A stretch of 12,567 nucleotides of DNA, taken from the NCBI GenBank assembly GCA_039916485.1, contig JBDSLH010000018.1, positions 1-12,567 of the forward strand. The letters run 5' to 3'. Positions 1-5,350 of this stretch are shown piece after piece (positions within the stretch are counted from its first letter, which is position 1; each line of letters opens with the position of its first letter). A program made the position numbers and the translations under genes. The notes beneath the pieces were generated by a model that ran no database searches, was not told the origin of the DNA, and saw only the letters and a program-made list of their open reading frames with translations. The stretch comes from JAPUDQ01 sp039916485 (lineage in GTDB: Bacteria > Patescibacteriota > Saccharimonadia > Saccharimonadales > Saccharimonadaceae).

Positions 1-1337
1 TGCTCGTCCGGTACCAAAACAGGTCCACATGACGGACAATTGATGATCGGGATCGGTGCTCCCCAATATCGCTGACGACTAACTGACCAATCACGGATCT
101 TGTATGTTGTCTTGGCATTGCCAACGCCTTCACGTTCGAGATGCTGGATTATCATATCTCGAGCTTCTGCCGAATTAACGCCATCGAATTGGCCTGAGTT
201 TTGGAGTACTCCATCGCCGGTAAATAGTTCGTTATCAGGAGATATTATGACTTCAACAATAGGTAAATTAAATTTAGCTGCAAACTCATTATCACGCTGG
301 TCGTGGGCAGGAACTGCCATGATTGCACCCGTGCCGTAGCCTCCAAGGACATAGTCGGCTACCCATATCGGCATCTTTGCACCATTCATCGGATTGATGG
401 CATAGCTACCCGTAAATACACCTGTTTTGTCCTTACCTTCACTTTGGCGTTCGATCTCGGTCTTTTTCAATGAATTTTTGACATATTCATGAACTGGACC
501 AGACTGTTCATCCGTAGTAAGGGTATCGATTAGTTCATGCTCTGGCGCGACCACCAAAAATGTTGCTCCAAACAATGTATCAGGCCGAGTAGTAAACACA
601 GTCACACTGTCTTCCGAGCCATCTACAGCAAATGTAACCTCAGCACCGACACTCCGCCCTATCCAGTTCTTTTGGGCGGTTTTGACAACATCAGACCAGT
701 CAAGAGCATCGGTTGCTTCGAGCAGATCATCAGCATATTCAGTTATCTTAAAGAACCACTGCTTCACTTCTTTTTTCTCTACGATCAGATCATCTGCACC
801 ATCATGACGCCAACACTTACCATCGATCACTTGCTCGTTTGATAAAACCGTCTGACATTTTGTGCACCACCACTGCATACGAGAATCCTGATACGCGAGG
901 TCATGTTTGTACATCTGAGAGAAAATCCACTGAGTCCACTTATAATAACCTGGCTCGTGGGTACTGATTTCTTTACTCCAATCATTACTCCAACCCAAAG
1001 CTTTATAAGCCTTTCGGTAAGCAGGAATTAATTGCAGCATGCTGTCTTGAGGACTTATGCCCTCTTTGATAGCTCTGTTTTCGGCAGGCAATCCAAATGA
1101 GTCCCAACCAACAGGATGATAGCTCTCGTAGCCTTGCTGTCGCTTATAGCGCGCCATCACGTCAGATATAGTAAAGTTCATTGCATGACCAATATGCAGA
1201 TTACCGCTTGGGTAATTGAACATACTCATCGCCACATACTTAGGCTTGTCAGACGCGAGGTCAGTCTTGTATACCTGGGTATCGTCCCAGATTTGCTGCC
1301 ATTTTGGCTCAATTTCAGCAGGGTTAAAGCGATTCAT
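1..1337 (-). CDS. leuS: Leucyl-tRNA synthetase, N-terminal 445 residues (runs off the left edge)
   Basis: Class Ia synthetase that charges tRNA-Leu in the cytoplasm. The visible part opens MNRFNPAEIEPKWQ, followed by the ATP-binding HIGH motif at residues 48-51 (context YPSGNLHIGHAMN). A zinc-knuckle-like C-x2-C ... C-x2-H segment lies near residues 157-180. The CP1 editing domain shows TTRPDT near residue 248 and AVPAHDQRD near residue 345, including the Asp of the editing pocket. The KMSKS half lies beyond the window. The frame is open from the ATG at 1337 to base 1. There is no Shine-Dalgarno sequence. A TATACT box (1345-1350) lies 7 nt from the ATG, so the message is probably leaderless. 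The gene lies 36 nt downstream of the preceding co-directional gene. Identification is secure; only the start has a small uncertainty. Confidence 0.97.
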   Translation of the reverse strand, partial: MNRFNPAEIEPKWQQIWDDTQVYKTDLASDKPKYVAMSMFNYPSGNLHIGHAMNFTISDVMARYKRQQGYESYHPVGWDSFGLPAENRAIKEGISPQDSMLQLIPAYRKAYKALGWSNDWSKEISTHEPGYYKWTQWIFSQMYKHDLAYQDSRMQWWCTKCQTVLSNEQVIDGKCWRHDGADDLIVEKKEVKQWFFKITEYADDLLEATDALDWSDVVKTAQKNWIGRSVGAEVTFAVDGSEDSVTVFTTRPDTLFGATFLVVAPEHELIDTLTTDEQSGPVHEYVKNSLKKTEIERQSEGKDKTGVFTGSYAINPMNGAKMPIWVADYVLGGYGTGAIMAVPAHDQRDNEFAAKFNLPIVEVIISPDNELFTGDGVLQNSGQFDGVNSAEARDMIIQHLEREGVGNAKTTYKIRDWSVSRQRYWGAPIPIINCPSCGPVLVPDE

Positions 1338-1344
1338 ACTCTAA

Positions 1345-1350
1345 AGTATA
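1345..1350 (-). promoter_or_regulatory. -10 box of leuS (probable leaderless start)
   Basis: TATACT on the minus strand is followed by 7 nt and then the leuS ATG, so the predicted start site is the A of ATG. No good -35 is visible 17 bp upstream. It lies in the 36-bp gap after the upstream gene, so leuS may be both read through and separately initiated. Confidence 0.5.
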
Positions 1351-1373
1351 GCAAATTTGTCCCTGATGTATCT

Positions 1374-2570
1374 CTATAGATCGTCAAGTGGCATTGGTTC
1401 TGTCATGTCACCATATAGGGAGCTTGTGGCTGCCGTAGTTTCTTGCTGTAGCTCGATGATTGATTTGTCAGCTTTTGGGATAGTCACAGTAGGATTAGTA
1501 TTCAATTTCGGCTTGAACTCAACCGTTGATGTTCGCTTGTTTTCTGTAGACTTCATACTCAGTTTGACTGGCTCATGGGACCAGACTCCTACCCAATAAT
1601 CAATGGTACCCTCGGGTTTAGAGTCACTGTTGCTGGTTTTCTCTTTCGCTGCTTCATCTAGTTGTTTAGCAATGTCTTCTGACACGCAGTCATCAATTGC
1701 TTTAACGAGGGTGAGGGTTTTTGCTCCACTGAGGAAATCTTTTGCCTTTGCTTCGTCTGGCTTGAGTTGGTAGTGATTGCTATAAACGCCCTCAACTGTC
1801 TCGGTACCTACTTGTGTAACTTTGATAAATGGATATTTGGCAAACAGTTTTTGGATCTCATTTTGCTGTGAACTGCTCTTTTTAAATTCTGTCACTTTTC
1901 CTTCGACACAGCTGAGCTCTTTGTCTTGTGAATCAGTCCCACTTAGTTTTTGGAGATCTGCTTGAGAGACACTAATCCATTTGTTATCTACAGCATCCAC
2001 AACACCTGCAAACATCTCTCCGTACAGAGCCATGCTTGGGTCAGATTTAGCGACCGCATCAAGCGTTGTTCGTAAATTTTCTAGTTTTATGTAAGCAGTT
2101 TGCGCTTTGTCGGCAGCAAATGAACCTTTTATATCTAAAGCAGGCCCGCTACCTGTAGATTTGACACTGGCAGTTCCGCTTAGTTCATTGGCTTCGTTTT
2201 GAGCATATGAAAAGGCGACGTTATTTGATGATTCACCAGATGGTATCACCATTGTTGCTGAGCCTTGAGATGATTTTGCTGTCGCAAATTTCATAAACGA
2301 ATCTGATACTACATTTTCAGGTTTGTTATACCAGAGACTAAATACAGCAAATCCTAGTAGTAGGAGTGCAGCAACAACTGCACCAATGATAATAAACAGC
2401 TTCTTCCGCGAGTGCGGTGCTGAGGCAAAAACTGGCTGCACTGGTGTCTGAGTGAGTGTTTCAGGTGTAGGTGAGGCCGTTTGGGTCGTAGACTCAGGAG
2501 AGACGGGTTGGTTGTTCGGCATTGGTTGTTGAGGTTCAATCGGTGTATTCTGGGGGTTTTGTGGATTCAT
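1374..2570 (-). CDS. Pro-rich, single-pass membrane-anchored protein with an extracytoplasmic domain (function unknown)
   Basis: 398 residues, family not recognised with certainty. Residues 1-50 are rich in Pro, Gln, Thr and Asn and low in structure. HSRKK (53-57) precedes one transmembrane segment (about 58-80), giving an N-in, C-out topology. The outer domain (about 85-398) is soluble and Ser/Thr/Lys-rich. It has only two cysteines, C221 and C295, which could form a disulfide. Pro-rich tail, TM anchor and large outer domain is a layout seen often in Saccharibacteria (family-level memory, not a search). An LppX/LprG-like lipid-carrier fold is one possible alternative but is speculative. The SD GGAG lies 6 nt before the ATG, and the ATG is 10 nt past the murF stop. 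It is therefore probably co-transcribed with murF and may have a role at the cell envelope. Confidence 0.85.
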   Translation of the reverse strand: MNPQNPQNTPIEPQQPMPNNQPVSPESTTQTASPTPETLTQTPVQPVFASAPHSRKKLFIIIGAVVAALLLLGFAVFSLWYNKPENVVSDSFMKFATAKSSQGSATMVIPSGESSNNVAFSYAQNEANELSGTASVKSTGSGPALDIKGSFAADKAQTAYIKLENLRTTLDAVAKSDPSMALYGEMFAGVVDAVDNKWISVSQADLQKLSGTDSQDKELSCVEGKVTEFKKSSSQQNEIQKLFAKYPFIKVTQVGTETVEGVYSNHYQLKPDEAKAKDFLSGAKTLTLVKAIDDCVSEDIAKQLDEAAKEKTSNSDSKPEGTIDYWVGVWSHEPVKLSMKSTENKRTSTVEFKPKLNTNPTVTIPKADKSIIELQQETTAATSSLYGDMTEPMPLDDL

Positions 2571-2580
2571 GTATATCTCC

Positions 2581-3879
2581 TTAGACTTCTTCGTTATTTA
2601 TAATTGATTTTGTGAACTGGTTGCGTTTCTTTTCCATCCATTCCGGTGATTGACGGACTAGCTGTGATTCGTCTTGAGCATCATGGAGCAACACTTTGGT
2701 TGCTTCTTCAGTAAATATACGATTTTGAGAGCCTTTAACAAGCACTACGCACCCTGGTTTGACGACTGAGTGAACAAATCCTCCAGCATCGTACGGACTA
2801 TCAAAGCTTTTGACTTGACATCCTTTTTTCTTAGCAGCAACGGCAAGATAGTTTTTTGCGTCTTCGCCAACGGTCACTACAAAATCAAGTTTATTTGGGT
2901 CACAGAGAGCGCCCACGGACTCATGGGCTGTCTGGCTGAGTTCACCAAATTCATTCATGGAGCCTAATACTGCTACCCGCTGTGGTGCATCGATCATATA
3001 GAGTGTTGATAATGCTGCCTCGACAGCCATCGGTGAGGCGTTATAGCTATCATCGATGATAGTCGAACCATTTACGCCCCGTAAGATATTCATACGACCC
3101 TTTACTGCTCGGATCTTCGCCATACCTATTGCAACTTGTTGTGCGCTGAGGCCTAATTTAGCTGCAACAGCTCCAGCCGCGGCGGCAGCTTTAACGCTGT
3201 GTGTACCGACAAGCTGTAGATTGACAGATAGCTCGGGCCATTCAGGTGAATAAAATGTCCCCATGACACCTCCATCAAGCACACTGCTTGTTTCGGCGTC
3301 TATGTGATATTCGGCCTTGTCAGATGAACCATAGGTTGCAATTTGCTTAGTGTCGGCATACTTAGCATAGCTAGGATCTATATCATCACGGTTCACGATA
3401 GTGAGTTTAGAAAACTTCGCTGCTGATAATTCCTCTTGCGCGACTGCATCAAGCGTCTTGAAATACTCCATATGCTCGAGGCCTACCGATGTTATAACAG
3501 TTATATCAGGGCATAAGTATCTGCCAAATGCCGGTATGTCACCGGGCTTATCGGTTCCGAGCTCTTGCACGATTACATCAGTGTCTTTCGGATTACTGAT
3601 TCGCAATTTTGCCGCTTTAAATACATTCATCCATGCAGTAAGAGACTTAATATTGTCTGGATAGGTGATCCCGAGGATAGCCACTGGAGCTGCAAGCTCA
3701 GTGTTGTAGTTACCTTCATGTGTTCTAACCCTGTAGTGCTCACCGAGGATGGTCGCAATCGCTAGTTTCGTCGTAGTTTTACCGACGCTCCCAACAACAG
3801 CAACAAGTTTGATGTCATGTTTTTTCAGATATTTTTTTGCATAGTGTTCAAGGATTTTTTGTATAAGCAGTTTAAACAT
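2581..3879 (-). CDS. murF: MurF-type Mur ligase lacking the usual N-terminal domain
   Basis: Mur ligases join amino acids to UDP-MurNAc peptides using ATP. MurF adds D-Ala-D-Ala, the last cytoplasmic peptide step of peptidoglycan synthesis. Visible motifs are the P-loop GSVGKTTTK (30-38), HEGNYNTE (54-61), SVGLEHMEYF (131-140), GRMN (261-264), the MurF signature DDSYNASP (276-283) and VLVKGSQN (379-386). The central ATPase and C-terminal ligase domains are therefore complete. The P-loop sits about 75 residues earlier than in E. coli MurF, so the classical uridine-binding N-domain is absent. It is replaced by a basic, possibly membrane-associated helix (MFKLLIQKILEHYAKKYLKK). A TATACT box lies 6 nt before the ATG with no SD, suggesting a leaderless mRNA. 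The downstream gene follows after 10 nt. MurF is the best call; another Mur ligase relative remains possible. Confidence 0.88.
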   Translation of the reverse strand: MFKLLIQKILEHYAKKYLKKHDIKLVAVVGSVGKTTTKLAIATILGEHYRVRTHEGNYNTELAAPVAILGITYPDNIKSLTAWMNVFKAAKLRISNPKDTDVIVQELGTDKPGDIPAFGRYLCPDITVITSVGLEHMEYFKTLDAVAQEELSAAKFSKLTIVNRDDIDPSYAKYADTKQIATYGSSDKAEYHIDAETSSVLDGGVMGTFYSPEWPELSVNLQLVGTHSVKAAAAAGAVAAKLGLSAQQVAIGMAKIRAVKGRMNILRGVNGSTIIDDSYNASPMAVEAALSTLYMIDAPQRVAVLGSMNEFGELSQTAHESVGALCDPNKLDFVVTVGEDAKNYLAVAAKKKGCQVKSFDSPYDAGGFVHSVVKPGCVVLVKGSQNRIFTEEATKVLLHDAQDESQLVRQSPEWMEKKRNQFTKSIINNEEV

Positions 3880-3885
3880 AGTCTT

Positions 3886-3914
3886 AGTATACGATAGAGG
3901 CCAAGATGTGGAAA
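3886..3914 (-). promoter_or_regulatory. murF promoter (leaderless type)
   Basis: On the minus strand, TTTCCA (about 3909-3914), a 17-bp spacer and TATACT (3886-3891) are followed by 6 nt and the murF ATG. The predicted transcription start coincides with the start codon, and no SD is present. Confidence 0.5.
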
Positions 3915-3942
3915 CAGCGCTAATTACACTAAAATAACTGGT

Positions 3943-4413
3943 TTAAGAACGTATTTCGCATTCAGGTCTTAGTTCGACAGGCTCACCACCATATGGGTCT
4001 AAGCTTGTTTCATCAAATACTGTTGGTTCTTTGCGAATCCCTGCAAATGACACCCATCCATCCTCCGCAGTATGCAGCCATACGTCGGTATTCCACGGCG
4101 GATTGTTGCGTGGATAGACAGGAATGCCTGTCGAGGTCCATCCATCGACAACCACAATTTCATTTCCAGCGAAGCTACCAATTTTTCTTGCCAATATATC
4201 TGGTTTTTCTCGCTCAGAAGCGCCAGCAGGTGCCCATCGATTTTGAGCGTACACAGGATATGGTTCACAAAGAGCTTTTTCTGCTGATGGAGTGCTGGCT
4301 GAGGTTGGTTTGGGCTGGTTAGATGAGTTACAGGCGCTTAATGCGAGTGCCGCAATAAGGCCAACACCATAGAGTCTATAACGTAATGCTGCTTCAGGTG
4401 ACTGCGGAATCAT
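3943..4413 (-). CDS. Putative lipoprotein with an SH3-like segment
   Basis: 156 residues, no specific family recognised. The N-terminus has arginines (RYR), a hydrophobic stretch (about 15-25) and the lipobox LSAC with C28 as the lipidated residue, so export and anchoring to the outer face of the membrane are expected. A Ser/Pro/Thr-rich linker (about 29-46) precedes a compact domain. Its central part (about 88-128, GIPVYPRNN ... WLHTAEDGWVSFAGI) resembles bacterial SH3-like modules that contact cell-wall material; this is inference from pattern only. Two further cysteines lie in the mature part, near both ends of the domain, and could form a disulfide. A TATAAT box lies 7 nt before the ATG and no SD is seen, so the mRNA may be leaderless. 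It lies 64 nt upstream of murF. Confidence 0.8.
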   Translation of the reverse strand: MIPQSPEAALRYRLYGVGLIAALALSACNSSNQPKPTSASTPSAEKALCEPYPVYAQNRWAPAGASEREKPDILARKIGSFAGNEIVVVDGWTSTGIPVYPRNNPPWNTDVWLHTAEDGWVSFAGIRKEPTVFDETSLDPYGGEPVELRPECEIRS

Positions 4414-4420
4414 ACTATAT

Positions 4421-4459
4421 ATTATACAACTTTATATACTATTTTTAATATTATGTAAA
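4421..4459 (-). promoter_or_regulatory. Promoter region of the lipoprotein gene
   Basis: This AT-rich stretch holds two candidate arrangements on the minus strand. TATAAT (4421-4426) lies 7 nt before the ATG and would give a leaderless message. TTTACA-N17-TATAAA lies slightly upstream and would give a short untranslated leader. Neither provides an SD. Confidence 0.5.
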
Positions 4460-4482
4460 AATTTATATGAGCCTTGTTGTCG

Positions 4483-4559
4483 TGGTGGAGCATATCGGAT
4501 TCGAACCGATCACCTCTTCCATGCCATGGAAGCGCTCTAGCCAAATGAGCTAATGCCCC
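4483..4559 (-). tRNA. tRNA-Ala(GGC), CCA encoded
   Basis: The cloverleaf is complete. The acceptor GGGGCAT/ATGCTCC contains the G3-U70 wobble that marks alanine tRNAs. The D-arm is GCTC/GAGC, the anticodon arm CTTCC-ATGGCAT-GGAAG gives anticodon GGC, and the T-arm ATCGG-TTCGAAT-CCGAT is canonical. The discriminator A (4486) is followed by an encoded CCA (4483-4485). An oddity is position 15, which is T rather than a purine, opposite G at position 48, so the Levitt pair is not the usual G15-C48. No hairpin terminator is visible before the lipoprotein gene. An unusual leader containing copies of this tRNA lies directly upstream. Confidence 0.97.
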
Positions 4560-4566
4560 GCATAAC

Positions 4567-4657
4567 GGCACATTAGCTACTATCTATCTGGCTAGAGCGC
4601 TTTCCTGCAGGTTTTATACTGCGCATTCCATGCGTTGGCCAAATGAGCTAATGCCCC
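4567..4657 (-). promoter_or_regulatory. Leader of tRNA-Ala: partial tRNA copy plus antisense copy
   Basis: Read on the minus strand, bases 4657-4638 repeat tRNA-Ala nucleotides 1-20 exactly. The copy then departs and contains GCATGGAA, which is also present around the tRNA's anticodon loop and 3' anticodon stem. Bases 4605-4567 are an imperfect inverted copy of the tRNA 5' half, with 13 nt perfect (4589-4601 against 4531-4543) and 8 nt perfect (4571-4578 against 4548-4555). The 5' copy can also pair with the inverted copy (11 of 12 positions at the ends, one of them a wobble). A promoter-like TTGGCC-N18-TATAAA (4642-4613) would start transcription at about 4606, next to the antisense part. 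The function is unknown. tRNA-Gly has the same layout. Confidence 0.8.
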
Positions 4658-4699
4658 ATACGTACAACCTATCGTACTGTGAACGGTATCTACTATAGC

Positions 4700-4729
4700 A
4701 AAAAAACACCTCTCTACGAGAAGTGTTTT
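4700..4729 (-). terminator. Rho-independent terminator, minus strand
   Basis: An 11-position stem (4703-4713 with 4719-4729, one mismatch) and loop CTACG are followed on the minus strand by seven Ts (4706-4700). No minus-strand protein gene lies upstream of it, so it implies a small transcript from the 4730-4900 region. It also insulates the tRNA-Ala leader. Confidence 0.7.
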
Positions 4730-4830
4730 AAGTTACCTGGTGCGCGCCCACCCGGGTTTGTTTTTCAGATTTTTGTTTTGGACGCGCAAACCCGTGCGCA
4801 TCAGCTAACAAGCTTATTGTTACATACAAT
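4700..4830 (-). ncRNA. Candidate small structured RNA
   Basis: On the minus strand three hairpins occur in a row. The first is TTATTGT/ACAATAA (4814-4832). The second is a long stem in 4741-4800 (CGGGTTTG with CAAACCCG, plus outer GCGC with GCGC). The third is the terminator at 4700-4729. A weak promoter (TTGAAA-N19-TAGAAT) would start near 4830. No coding frame of note is present, and it does not match SRP RNA, tmRNA, RNase P or 6S RNA as far as can be seen. On the plus strand the same bases could instead be upstream sequence of the RRM gene. A direct repeat CTAACAAGCT occurs at 4805-4814 and 4837-4846. Confidence 0.35.
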
Positions 4831-4959
4831 AACGATTCTAACAAGCTAATGCTCGCTATTTTCAACGTTATATGCTTAAATTGTTACAGTTTCAGAGTAG
4901 CGTGTGAGAATTTCTTTACAGCTGGTCGACTGAAGCAGTAACGTAAAGGATATTTATAC

Positions 4960-5268
4960 GTGAAAAAACTTTTTGTAGGAAGTCTTGCCTGGGCAACGAA
5001 CGACGACACACTTGGTGCACATTTTGCATCAGCTGGTACCGTCGCTAGTGCTAAGGTAGTGACTGATCGTGAAAGCGGACGCTCACGCGGTTTCGGATTC
5101 GTTGAATTCGAAAACGACGCTGAAGCTGACGCTGCGGTCGAAAAGCTCAACAATTCTGAGCTTGACGGTCGTACAATCACGGTCAACGAAGCTCGTCCTC
5201 GCGAGGACAAACCACGACGCGACTTCGGTGGCGGTGGTGGTGGTGGCGATCGCCAACGTAGTTGGTAA
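4960..5268 (+). CDS. Single-RRM RNA-binding protein with a Gly-rich tail
   Basis: 102 residues. One RNA recognition motif fills residues 2-79, with RNP2 LFVGSL (4-9) and RNP1 RGFGFVEF (43-50), which carry the aromatic residues that stack on RNA bases. The tail (about 80-102) is Arg/Lys-rich, then has seven glycines in a row and ends DRQRSW, like the RGG-type tails of cyanobacterial and other bacterial Rbp proteins. Such proteins bind single-stranded RNA and are often linked to cold or stress responses; that role is inferred here. The start is GTG, chosen because AAAGGA lies 9 nt upstream and the RRM begins at once. It is monocistronic, flanked upstream by the 4700-4900 structured region and downstream by a terminator. 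Confidence 0.94.
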   Translation: MKKLFVGSLAWATNDDTLGAHFASAGTVASAKVVTDRESGRSRGFGFVEFENDAEADAAVEKLNNSELDGRTITVNEARPREDKPRRDFGGGGGGGDRQRSW

Positions 5269-5280
5269 TCAACACTATTT

Positions 5281-5308
5281 AAAAATAGGCCTCTCGGGGC
5301 CTATTTTT
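5281..5308. terminator. Bidirectional terminator between the RRM gene and ligA
   Basis: The stem AAAAATAGGCC (5281-5291) pairs perfectly with GGCCTATTTTT (5298-5308) around a 6-nt loop. T-runs on both strands let it stop both the RRM mRNA and the convergent ligA operon. Confidence 0.9.
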
Positions 5309-5350
5309 ATATGATGATTCAGGATACGTACTGTTTTTGAAGGGTCGTCC

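Noticed and set aside
537..842. Plus-strand open frame inside leuS
   Set aside because: It is antisense to a clear leucyl-tRNA synthetase frame, with no SD or recognisable domain; the same holds for the plus-strand frames inside murF, ligA, htpX and the beta-helix gene.
4567..4657. T-box riboswitch upstream of tRNA-Ala
   Set aside because: No T-box consensus or specifier loop is seen, and the downstream gene is a tRNA rather than a synthetase or amino-acid gene.
4738..4760. 3' end of a degenerate tRNA (minus strand ends GCGCACCA)
   Set aside because: The end resembles a tRNA 3' terminus, but no anticodon arm or T-arm can be formed upstream; the bases fold better as a simple long hairpin.
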